This document shows positions 24,016 to 31,100 of a stretch of 36,396 bases of DNA, piece by piece. A program made the position numbers and the translations under genes. How positions within the stretch are numbered: the first letter of the stretch is position 1; the number at the start of each line of letters is the position of its first letter. The DNA is taken from contig JAAVFK010000018.1 in the NCBI GenBank assembly GCA_014800785.1, positions 260,019 through 296,414 of the forward strand, in the 5' to 3' direction. This stretch comes from Bacteroidales bacterium. GTDB lineage: Bacteria > Bacteroidota > Bacteroidia > Bacteroidales > Muribaculaceae. Below the pieces are notes generated by a model that ran no database searches, had not been told where the DNA came from, and saw only the letters and a program-made list of their open reading frames with translations.

Positions 24016-25419
24016 TTACTCGGCGAGCCAGAGTGAGTAGCCGAGCGGGGGAAGTACGAATGAGTTGTTGTCGGTGAAGTTAACAACCTGACCGCTGAAG
24101 ATGTCCTTATAGGTTCCGGCGGGGAGTTGAGCGTTCACGGTGAAAGGAAGCTCATCTTCGCTGAGGTTGAGCATCACAACCACGTTGTCGTTACCCGCGG
24201 TGCGCTTGTAGGCGAGCACCTTGTCGTCGCTACTGGTCGGAAGCGTGGTGAAGTCGCCGTTCATATCGCTGGTGTAGAGCGCGGGCTGGCTGTGCTTGAC
24301 GCCGATCAGGGTCTTGATCAGCGTGGCCATCTCTTCGTTGGGGTTGCTCCAGTCTACGGCTTTCTGAATACCAAGAGATACGGGCTCTGTGCTGAAGCCG
24401 ATCTCCTGGCCGTTGTAGAGAAGGGGCATACCGTAGACGGTGAACTCAAGGACGGTCAGAGGCTTGAGGTACTTGCCGAAGATATAGTCTTCCGTACCAC
24501 CCTTGTCCTGAACGGTGTCGTGGTTCGAGAGGTACACGAGTCTTGAGCGGCCTTTATAAGCGTCGCCGGAGTTGAGTTCCTCGGTTGCCTTGCGGAGTGC
24601 GTCGACGTCACCGCTCTTGGCGAAGTCCATCAGACGGTCGTGGAAGGCCCAGGCATAGTTGTAGTCGAAGTATCCGTTGCCGACAAGCTCGGGCTTGGAG
24701 TCATCTTCGGCGAGCCAGGCGATGCGCTTGCCGTTCTTGAGAACGCGCTCGGTGGCCTTTTTCCAGAATTCGGTCGAGGGGCCCGAGGCGTAGTCACAGC
24801 GGTAGCCGTCGATGTCGAAGTTGTCTACCCAGTACTGCATGGCGTCGATCATGGCATCCTGCATTTCGGGGTTGTTCACGTCGAGCTGCCAGACGTCGTT
24901 CCAGCCGTGGGGGTGATAGAAGCCGTCGGCATAGTATTCGGGGTGTGATTCTACCCATACGTTGTCGGTCGAGGTGTGGTTGCCCACCCAGTCGAACCAT
25001 ACCTCCATGCCGTTGTCATGGATGGCCTTGATAAGGTCGCGAAGATCCTGCTCGGTACCCATGTCGGGGTTGACTGCCTTGTAGTCCTTGACGGCATAGG
25101 GGCTTGCGAAACCGTTTTCACCGCCGACCTTGTCCTGATCGCCGAGCTTGTAGATCGGCATGAACCAGACTACGTCCACTCCGAGATCGGCCAGACGGCC
25201 AACCTGCGCCTCGACAGCCTTGAAGGTGCCTTCGGGCGAGAAGTTGCGGATGAAACATTCATAGATCACCCGGTTTTCGGGGATACGGATGTCTGAAGAC
25301 TCAACCGCTACGGCTGGTTCGCCGGTCGCGGTTGCGATAACAGCTGTCTCCTGCGCCATGGCTCCGGCAGCAACCGAGAGTGCGGCGGCAAACGACAGGA
25401 ATTTAGCGTGCATCTGCAT
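24016..25419 (-). CDS. Alpha-amylase family GH13, secreted, without starch-binding module
   Basis: The 467-residue protein has a signal peptide (hydrophobic residues 8-22, cleavage likely near AMAQ) and a GH13 catalytic barrel. Catalytic residues are visible: nucleophile D209 in GYRCD, acid/base E238 in WLAED, and D301 in SNHD; region I is DWVGNHTS. It ends with a small beta C-domain (LPPLGYSLWLAE). It would cut alpha-1,4-glucans in the periplasm or outside the cell. It has no starch-binding module or C-terminal tail, unlike its upstream paralogue, with which it shares long near-identical stretches. The gap between the two is 50 bp, so they are likely one transcript. A second Met at residue 3 is an alternative start. 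Confidence 0.94.
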   Translation of the reverse strand: MQMHAKFLSFAAALSVAAGAMAQETAVIATATGEPAVAVESSDIRIPENRVIYECFIRNFSPEGTFKAVEAQVGRLADLGVDVVWFMPIYKLGDQDKVGGENGFASPYAVKDYKAVNPDMGTEQDLRDLIKAIHDNGMEVWFDWVGNHTSTDNVWVESHPEYYADGFYHPHGWNDVWQLDVNNPEMQDAMIDAMQYWVDNFDIDGYRCDYASGPSTEFWKKATERVLKNGKRIAWLAEDDSKPELVGNGYFDYNYAWAFHDRLMDFAKSGDVDALRKATEELNSGDAYKGRSRLVYLSNHDTVQDKGGTEDYIFGKYLKPLTVLEFTVYGMPLLYNGQEIGFSTEPVSLGIQKAVDWSNPNEEMATLIKTLIGVKHSQPALYTSDMNGDFTTLPTSSDDKVLAYKRTAGNDNVVVMLNLSEDELPFTVNAQLPAGTYKDIFSGQVVNFTDNNSFVLPPLGYSLWLAE

Positions 25420-25469
25420 AGTTATTTTTAAACTTACTTATTATTTGAAATTTTCTGAAGAAAGTTTGG

Positions 25470-27293
25470 TCAGAACTTCACCTTGACGGCCTTTCCGGTC
25501 CCTGAAACACGAATATAGATGTTGCCGGGCGCGGGGGTCTCGACTTCGAGTCCTGTGAGGGTAAAGTAGCGGGCTCCCTCCTCCTCGTCGAGCCCGATGA
25601 CTCCGAGACCGCTGCTGATCTGGACGTCGGTCGATGATGATGACGTTATGCTGACATATTTGTCTTGCGAGGGGGTGAAGCTGAAGGCGTCGAACTGACT
25701 TCCGGAGTTGTTGTTGAAGATGAAGTTGTAGCGGACCTCACAACGGGGCATCGGGAAGACGAGGAACTCGCGTCCGTCTATGGTCCGTGTGCCGGTCGAC
25801 TTGAGACCGGGCCAGGATCCGAGAAGCTCGGGCTCGCCGTTGGCCCAGGCATAAAGATAGAGGGGATTCCATCCCGATTTGTTCTCCACGTAGATGGTCG
25901 AGATCTCTTCCTTGATATCATCGTCGCCCGAGGGCGTGCCGTTCGGGTTGCTTACCCAGAGTGAGTATCCCATAGCGGGTAGGCTGAAGGTCGAGGACTT
26001 TGAGAAGTCGACGACGCGCTGGCTGAATACGTCGCGGAAGATTCCTTTGGGGAGGTTTCCGGAGATGTTGAAGGTCTGAGTGAAGTTGCTGAGATTCAGC
26101 ATCACGACGACATTCTCGTTTCCGGATGTACGTTTATAAGCGAAGATAGTGTTATCTTTGTCAGTCTGAAGGGGTGAAAAAGAGCCGTTCTGTGAGCCGG
26201 TTCGCAACGCCGGTTCGGTGTGCTTGACTTCCGCGAGGGTTTTGATTAGCTCCGTCATCTCCGTGTCGGGACGGCTCCAGTCTATCGGGCGTTTATCGCC
26301 AAGCGAGACTGAGCCGGAGCTGTAGCCGATCTCCTGGCCGTTGTAGAGGAGGGGCATACCGTAGACGGTGAATTCGAGGACTGTAAGAGGCTTGAGATAT
26401 TTACCGAAGAGACGGTCTTCAGTTCCTCCTTTGTCCTGCACGACGTCATGGTTCGAAAGATAGACCATCCGCGAGCGACCGTTGTAGGCGCTTCCGGAGT
26501 TGAGTTCCACACACGCGTTGCGGAGGTTCGAGACATTGCCGCTCCCGGCGAAATCAAGCAGACGGTCGTGGAATGCCCAGGCGTAGTTATAGTCGAAATA
26601 TCCTTTGCTGACGAGCGCGGGCTTCGAGTCGTCTTCGGCGAGCCATGCGATACGCTTGCCGTTTTTCAGCACCCGCGACGTGGCTTTGCTCCAGAAAGTT
26701 TCAGTGGGTCCTGAGGCGTAGTCACAGCGGTAGCCGTCGATGTCAAAGTTGTCTACCCAGTATTGCATGGCGTCGATCATCGCGTCGTGCATCGCTGCGT
26801 TGTTCACGTCGAGTTGCCAGACATCGTTCCATCCATTGGGATGGGTGAACTTGTTTCCGTAATATTCGGGATGGGAGCTAACCCATACGTTGTCGGTTGA
26901 TGTGTGGTTGCCTACCCAGTCGAACCATACCTCCATGCCGGCGTCGTGAATAGCCTTGATCAGGCTGCGGAGATCAGCTTCGGTACCCATGTCGGGATTC
27001 ACAGCCTTATAGTCCTTGACGGCGTACGGGCTGGAGTAGCTGCCGATCTTGTCCTTGTCGCCGAGCTTGTAGATCGGCATCAGCCAGATGACGTCCACGC
27101 CGAGATCGGCGAGACGGCCCACCTGCCTCTCGACCCCTTTGAAGGTGCCTTCGGGAGAGAAGTTGCGGACGAAACATTCATAGATCACCCGGTTTTCGGG
27201 TACACGTACGGATTCGGCAGCTTCGGCGCGGCCGGTCAGGAGGCCGGCTAACAGAAGCGACAGCGTCAGCTTGAATATTGCGGAGATTTTCAT
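25470..27293 (-). CDS. Modular alpha-amylase GH13 with starch-binding module and C-terminal tail
   Basis: The 607-residue protein has a signal peptide (KISAIFKLTLSLLLAGLL, to about residue 25), a GH13 barrel with D191 (GYRCD), E220 (WLAED) and D283 (SNHD), and a C-domain ending near 447. A family-26-type starch-binding module follows at about 466-555 (YVENKSGWNPLYLYAW, then GSWPG), then a tail at about 563-607 (ARYFTLTGLEVETPAPGNIYIRV) resembling type IX secretion sorting tails. The start at 27293 fits the signal peptide; an in-frame ATG at 27311 adds six residues. The module recurs three times in the neighbouring protein. It is probably secreted or surface-bound to digest starch. Confidence 0.94.
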   Translation of the reverse strand: MKISAIFKLTLSLLLAGLLTGRAEAAESVRVPENRVIYECFVRNFSPEGTFKGVERQVGRLADLGVDVIWLMPIYKLGDKDKIGSYSSPYAVKDYKAVNPDMGTEADLRSLIKAIHDAGMEVWFDWVGNHTSTDNVWVSSHPEYYGNKFTHPNGWNDVWQLDVNNAAMHDAMIDAMQYWVDNFDIDGYRCDYASGPTETFWSKATSRVLKNGKRIAWLAEDDSKPALVSKGYFDYNYAWAFHDRLLDFAGSGNVSNLRNACVELNSGSAYNGRSRMVYLSNHDVVQDKGGTEDRLFGKYLKPLTVLEFTVYGMPLLYNGQEIGYSSGSVSLGDKRPIDWSRPDTEMTELIKTLAEVKHTEPALRTGSQNGSFSPLQTDKDNTIFAYKRTSGNENVVVMLNLSNFTQTFNISGNLPKGIFRDVFSQRVVDFSKSSTFSLPAMGYSLWVSNPNGTPSGDDDIKEEISTIYVENKSGWNPLYLYAWANGEPELLGSWPGLKSTGTRTIDGREFLVFPMPRCEVRYNFIFNNNSGSQFDAFSFTPSQDKYVSITSSSSTDVQISSGLGVIGLDEEEGARYFTLTGLEVETPAPGNIYIRVSGTGKAVKVKF

Positions 27294-27352
27294 GCAATTA
27301 GGGTTAAACATTGTTTTTGGACCGCATCGGACTCATAAATTGAAAAATTGAA

Positions 27353-27389
27353 AAAGGGGGTACGACATATCACATGCCATACCCCCTTT
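27353..27389 (-). terminator. Terminator after the starch-binding protein gene (minus)
   Basis: A 10-bp perfect stem, AAAGGGGGTA (27353-27362) with TACCCCCTTT (27380-27389), is followed on the minus strand by runs of T. It lies 90 bp after the stop of the starch-binding gene and 60 bp before the modular amylase start. No clear promoter fits in those 60 bp, so it may let some transcription through. Confidence 0.85.
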
Positions 27390-27479
27390 AATCACAATCT
27401 ATGAGTTTATTGTAACATAAAATATTGAAAGGACAATCAAGAGTATAAGAGCTTGTGCTCTATCGGCAGGATCGCGTTA

Positions 27480-28649
27480 TTAGAGAACGACCTTGCTTGA
27501 TTTGCCTGCGCAAACCTTGATGAAGAGACCCTTTTCGGGGTTAGCCACCTTCACACCCTGGAGGTTGAAGTAAACGGCTTCTTCATTGCCGGCTTCGATT
27601 GCAGCTACACCGCTCTGTTCAAGCTCGGGAACTGCAATTTCGGTAGCGCTGTCGAGAGTAACCTCGTAGGCGATCGGTGCGGTAGGAGTCCAGACTGCGC
27701 CTTCAACTTCAACCTTAGCTTCGCCGGCCTCTTCACCAACTTTGCCATTGTTCCAGATGAGGACATACTCTTTGTCGGTCTTGTAGACCTCGGCGGTCTT
27801 GTAGGTCTGACCATCTTTTGCCTGAACGTCAGTCAGCTTGGTGCCGGGCCAGCCACCGAAGATTTCGGGACCACCCTCAGCGCAGTATGCGTAAACGTAG
27901 ATCTCGTCCCAGCCGGTCTTGTCGAGAGTGTAGAGCGCTACTTTCTCGGTCTCGATAGGAGTGCCGACGGGAGTCAGACCTGCCTCGGTAGCTACAAAGT
28001 AGTAATCCTTAGCTTCGATAGCAAGTGAATAGTCAGCGAGTTGAACGCGGGCTGCGTCTTCAGAAGCGCCGTCACCGCTGTAGATAAGATTGAGGGTCTG
28101 ACCGGTTACGGAAGCGGGAAGAACGAATTTGTAGTATTCAACGCCGTCTTCGGTCACTGTGCCTTCGGAATATACACCGGGCCAGCCTCCGATAGGATCG
28201 CTGAGGCCGTCTGCCCATGCGTAGAGTGCAGGGTTTACATAACCTACCTGGTTGTCTACGTAGATAGTCGCACCGTCTGCGGGAGCAATCGCACCGGCCT
28301 CAACAAGACCTGTGGCAGTAGCGGTCAGATAATAATCCTTGCTCGACGAGAGGCTCTCGATAGTGTAATCTTCGACCTGATCACCGGCATTGTTGTTGAA
28401 GATAAGATTGCATACGATACCGTCATGTCCGGCAGGAACATCAAACTTGAGGTACTCCACTCCGTCTACAGTTTGTGTGCCTGCTGCTGTGGCACCGGGC
28501 CAGCCTGCGAAGAGTTCGAAGTTAGGCTCTCCTCCCCATGAATACAGGTGGGGATCAGAATAACCTACCTCATTGTTTACATAGATGCTACCGGCATTGG
28601 CTGCGACAGCAGCCACGGCGCATGCGCTGAGAAGTAAAAGTTTTTTCAT
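27480..28649 (-). CDS. Secreted protein of three tandem starch-binding modules
   Basis: The 389-residue protein has a signal peptide (KKLLLLSACAVAAVAANA, residues 2-19) and three repeats of about 95 residues (20-115, 127-222, 236-330). Each repeat has an opening strand, then YSWGG, YAWAD or YAYCA, then GWPG, as in family-26 starch-binding modules. The aromatics at these points fit sugar stacking. There is no catalytic domain. The tail (about 347-389, VYFNLQGVKVANPEKGLFIKV) matches the tail of the neighbouring amylase. The start at 28649 places a signal peptide first; an in-frame ATG at 28721 adds 24 non-signal residues. It may capture starch at the surface for the amylases. Confidence 0.88.
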   Translation of the reverse strand: MKKLLLLSACAVAAVAANAGSIYVNNEVGYSDPHLYSWGGEPNFELFAGWPGATAAGTQTVDGVEYLKFDVPAGHDGIVCNLIFNNNAGDQVEDYTIESLSSSKDYYLTATATGLVEAGAIAPADGATIYVDNQVGYVNPALYAWADGLSDPIGGWPGVYSEGTVTEDGVEYYKFVLPASVTGQTLNLIYSGDGASEDAARVQLADYSLAIEAKDYYFVATEAGLTPVGTPIETEKVALYTLDKTGWDEIYVYAYCAEGGPEIFGGWPGTKLTDVQAKDGQTYKTAEVYKTDKEYVLIWNNGKVGEEAGEAKVEVEGAVWTPTAPIAYEVTLDSATEIAVPELEQSGVAAIEAGNEEAVYFNLQGVKVANPEKGLFIKVCAGKSSKVVL

Positions 28650-28890
28650 ATCAGTAATTTTAGATTCATGGATCTGTTTCCGCCGCAAATTTAGCAGAAC
28701 TTTCCTATATCCTGTCCCCACCCTCCGATAAATCTAAATCTTAAAAATATTATTGTTTCTGTAAATCAGAATATTATCAAATTTTATACCCCTGTTTTTT
28801 CTAACTATTCGACCCTGCTTTATTTCATAAAGTCCACGAATTTCGATGAGGACGGGAGGCGCCCCATATTCCTGGAATCGCCAAAATTAC
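28650..28890. other. Intergenic region upstream of the starch-binding gene
   Basis: This AT-rich stretch holds the -7 box of the minus-strand starch-binding gene. A small CTTTAT/ATAAAG inverted repeat lies near 28818-28832. Two GGCGCC palindromes occur at 28858-28863 and 28901-28906; the second lies inside the spacer of the aroK-side promoter. No open reading frame is convincing. Confidence 0.55.
28686..28693 (-). promoter_or_regulatory. -7 box of the starch-binding protein gene
   Basis: On the minus strand TAAATTTG (28693-28686) matches TAnnTTTG, 37 bp before the ATG. No exact TTG is seen at the expected -33 distance. Confidence 0.5.
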
Positions 28891-28921
28891 TTGCGAATGA
28901 GGCGCCGACATATTACTTTTG
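28891..28921 (+). promoter_or_regulatory. Promoter upstream of the nested inverted repeat and aroK
   Basis: TTG at 28891-28893, a 20-bp spacer and TACTTTTG at 28914-28921 match the Bacteroidetes consensus. A GGCGCC palindrome lies in the spacer. Transcription would begin at about 28925 and run through the inverted-repeat element into aroK. Confidence 0.78.
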
Positions 28922-28929
28922 CAGAGTTA

Positions 28930-29092
28930 GACCCCATCAACAATAGATGAAATATTATCACCAGACCGCAGCTGTACCCCGCCTTCGGCCTTTTGGTTCA
29001 GTCGCATAGCCCGCTATGCTCCCTCACACTGCAAGGCCAAATTCGGGGCACATCTGCGACCCTGGCTTTTAACATTCTTGTGGGATGGGGTC
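28930..29092. repeat. 163-bp nested inverted-repeat element (MITE-like or structured leader)
   Basis: The ends are perfect 9-bp inverted repeats, GACCCCATC (28930-28938) and GATGGGGTC (29084-29092), flanked on both sides by TTA (28927-28929, 29093-29095). Further nested pairs lie inside: CCAG 28961-28964 with CTGG 29062-29065; GCAG 28968-28971 with CTGC 29054-29057; CCCCG 28977-28981 with CGGGG 29044-29048; GGCCTT 28987-28992 with AAGGCC 29033-29038; GCATAGC 29004-29010 with GCTATGC 29013-29019. Together they form one long imperfect hairpin. It has no credible coding frame and lies between promoter and aroK start. Confidence 0.75.
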
Positions 29093-29108
29093 TTAAATTC
29101 AATCGCGT

Positions 29109-29663
29109 ATGGCAACGATTTTCGTTATCGGATATATGGCGTCAGGCAAGACGACTTTCGGGCGTGCACTCGCCCGACGACTGGGCTATGAGTTCATCGA
29201 CCTCGATTTCTACATCACCCAGCGCTTCAGGCGATCTGTCGCCCAACTGTTTGCCGAGAAAGGTGAGGCGTGGTTCCGAGCAAGGGAAAGCGATATGCTC
29301 CGCGAAATCGGTGAGATGGATAATGCGGTCATAGCCTGCGGTGGCGGAACACCCTGTTTCGATGACAATATGGAGTTTATGAACGCCCACGGACTGACCG
29401 TCCTGCTTGAGGCGTCTGAAGACTGCACGCTCCGCCGTCTGCTCGAAGCGAAGAAGGGAAAGCGGCCGCTGACCGCCGGGAAGTCCCCCGACGAACTCCG
29501 CGAGTTTATCCGCACCCACAAAGCCGAGCGCGCACCGTTCTACGGGAAGGCCCGACTTCTCCTACCATCAGACGATCTCGAATCTTCCCGCCAGATCGAC
29601 CTCACCGTAGACCGATTTCTGGCGATGGTCCCCGATCTACAGACCACTCAGAAGCCGTTTTAA
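29109..29663 (+). CDS. aroK: Shikimate kinase
   Basis: The 184-residue kinase phosphorylates shikimate with ATP in the pathway to chorismate. The Walker A motif GYMASGKTT (8-16), the shikimate-binding DLDFYI (residues about 32-37), and ACGGGTPC are diagnostic; RRSVAQLFAEKGEAWFRARE and KRPLT complete the pattern. The start at 29109 gives the family N-terminus MATIFVIGYM. The promoter at 28891-28921 lies nearly 190 bp upstream, beyond the inverted-repeat element, so the mRNA would carry a long folded leader. Confidence 0.95.
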   Translation: MATIFVIGYMASGKTTFGRALARRLGYEFIDLDFYITQRFRRSVAQLFAEKGEAWFRARESDMLREIGEMDNAVIACGGGTPCFDDNMEFMNAHGLTVLLEASEDCTLRRLLEAKKGKRPLTAGKSPDELREFIRTHKAERAPFYGKARLLLPSDDLESSRQIDLTVDRFLAMVPDLQTTQKPF

Positions 29664-29741
29664 TATCTTTTAAGACCGCCCCCGTTAAACCAAATCCCCC
29701 TCCGTCCCTCTGTCTTTTACGGCAGACGTTTGTCCCCGGTG

Positions 29742-29784
29742 CCACCCGCTTGCGGGTGGTCCGACGATCTACCCCGCAAGCGGG
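29742..29784. repeat. Two GC-rich hairpins between aroK and the first DUF4230 gene
   Basis: The first is CCACCCGC (29742-29749) with GCGGGTGG (29752-29759). The second is CCCGC (29773-29777) with GCGGG (29780-29784), followed by CCCACC. The two share the CCCGC/GCGGG core. No T run follows, so a terminator role is uncertain. A TATCTTTC box at 29806-29813 is a near-match to the -7 consensus for the next gene. Confidence 0.55.
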
Positions 29785-29823
29785 CCCACCCCCATCCAAC
29801 CCCAATATCTTTCAGACAAATCT

Positions 29824-30417
29824 ATGAAGAAACATATAATCCCCTTCCTGCTAGGCGCCATAATGACCCTTGTCGCATCCTGCGGAAAGCAGGACGCCGA
29901 GCCCAAGAAAGACCCTACGGCCATCAGAACCGAGATATACCAGGAACTGAAGTCGGTAGACAAGCTTGTGTTCGCCTCGATGAGCATCACCAAGACCGCC
30001 AAACTCGAAGATTCGGAGTGGTACAAGGTCGGCAAGCGCATAGCGGTCTATTCTTACGATTCCCATCTGCGCGCCTATGTCGACCTCTCTGAATTACAGC
30101 CCGACGATCTGGCCTTTGACGACGACACGAAAAGCGTCCGCCTGACCCTCCCGCCGATCCGCACGGAGGTGACCGGCCGCGATATGGAGATGCACAAGGA
30201 GTATGAGAATATCGGTCTTCTGCGTTCTGAAATTGACTCGAAGGAGCGCGCCGCGATGAAGGAACAGGCCAATTCCTCGTTCCGCTCCGAGGTGGAGGAG
30301 AATCCCCGATTCCGCGACAAGCTCCGCGCCACGGCCGAACGCAAGGCCCGCAGCTATTTCGAAACCCTCTTCGCTGAAAACGGATACACGGCGATAGTCG
30401 AGTTCAAGAAACCATAA
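29824..30417 (+). CDS. DUF4230 lipoprotein
   Basis: The 197-residue protein begins with a lipoprotein signal peptide; the lipobox is LVASC and Cys20 is followed by GKQ. The rest is typical of DUF4230: SVDKLVFASMSITKTAKLED, KVGKRIAVYSYDSHLRAYVDLSEL, RLTLPPIRTE, then a long helical segment (about 120-185) rich in Glu, Arg and Lys. The C-terminus GYTAIVEFKKP is also conserved. The function of DUF4230 is unknown. A second DUF4230 gene begins 72 bp downstream with a membrane anchor instead of a lipid, suggesting two copies working as a pair in the envelope. Confidence 0.85.
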   Translation: MKKHIIPFLLGAIMTLVASCGKQDAEPKKDPTAIRTEIYQELKSVDKLVFASMSITKTAKLEDSEWYKVGKRIAVYSYDSHLRAYVDLSELQPDDLAFDDDTKSVRLTLPPIRTEVTGRDMEMHKEYENIGLLRSEIDSKERAAMKEQANSSFRSEVEENPRFRDKLRATAERKARSYFETLFAENGYTAIVEFKKP

Positions 30418-30489
30418 GATCCGGCAATGAATCCTGGGACGGCATCTCTGCCACTCCCGTTGACCTCCAATCCAAACCGTCCTGAATCA

Positions 30490-31065
30490 ATGAAATATCT
30501 TGCGAAACAAATAATCTGGCCGCTTGCAATCACGGCCGTCATCATAGCCGCGGTCGTCTGCGCGATCGCTTTCCGTCCGGCACCTGAACCGAAGATAGAG
30601 GTTTCTCCGGGCGTTGTCCACGACATCAAGTCTTACGTACGGCTCTGTTCGGTCGACATATACACGGAGGTTCCCGTCCTCGACACTATCAACGATAAGG
30701 TGATCTTCGGAATCCAGAAGCAGAGCGGCAACATCTCGTTTGACATCGAGGGTCTGCGCGCCGACACTGTCGGCGACACAGTGCGCGTAGTTCTTCCCCG
30801 CGAAATCGTGGAGATCTATGAGTCAACTGAACCCAATTCGTGGGAAGTGGTCGACACCAAGAACATCTCGACCCTCGGTTTCCTGAAGAGCAGCCGACTG
30901 ACTGCCGAGGAAGAGAACATGGTGAAGCGCAACATAAAGACCCGCTCTTTGCGCCGTCTGAACGAGGACGGCACCATCAAGCGTGCGCGAGCTGAAGCGG
31001 CCGAAAATCTCCGGTCGCTCCTCGAGAAAGTCTACAGAAAGCCGGTTGTTGTCAGCGACAAGTGA
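30490..31065 (+). CDS. DUF4230 protein with N-terminal membrane anchor
   Basis: The 191-residue protein has one N-terminal membrane helix (IIWPLAITAVIIAAVVCAIA, about residues 8-27) and a DUF4230 region outside it (SYVRLCSVDIYTEVPVLDTINDKVIFGIQKQ, IEGLRADTVGDTVRVVLPREIVEI), then a charged helical end. The start at 30490 puts the helix close to the N-terminus; an in-frame ATG at 30427 would add 21 Pro-rich residues. It follows a related lipoprotein gene, and they probably share a transcript. Its stop codon lies in the loop of a 10-bp hairpin. Confidence 0.85.
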   Translation: MKYLAKQIIWPLAITAVIIAAVVCAIAFRPAPEPKIEVSPGVVHDIKSYVRLCSVDIYTEVPVLDTINDKVIFGIQKQSGNISFDIEGLRADTVGDTVRVVLPREIVEIYESTEPNSWEVVDTKNISTLGFLKSSRLTAEEENMVKRNIKTRSLRRLNEDGTIKRARAEAAENLRSLLEKVYRKPVVVSDK

Positions 31066-31075
31066 GTCGCTGACA
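31050..31075. terminator. Hairpin enclosing the stop codon of the second DUF4230 gene
   Basis: A 10-bp perfect stem, TGTCAGCGAC (31050-31059) with GTCGCTGACA (31066-31075), has the TGA stop (31063-31065) in its loop. It lies between two convergent genes but has no long T run on either side, so termination strength is uncertain. Confidence 0.6.
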
Positions 31076-31100
31076 GCCGCCACCTCCCAGCGGGCCGTGG

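Noticed and set aside
24016-27293. Loss of catalysis in one of the two amylases
   Set aside because: All three acidic catalytic positions (GYRCD, WLAED, SNHD) are intact in both proteins.
24016-28649. Classical starch utilisation locus (Sus)
   Set aside because: Alpha-amylases and starch-binding modules are present, but no SusC, SusD or SusR-like gene is within the window on either side.
28993-29334. Plus-strand frame of 113 codons overlapping aroK
   Set aside because: It runs through the inverted-repeat element and then out of frame through aroK; no family match and no RBS.
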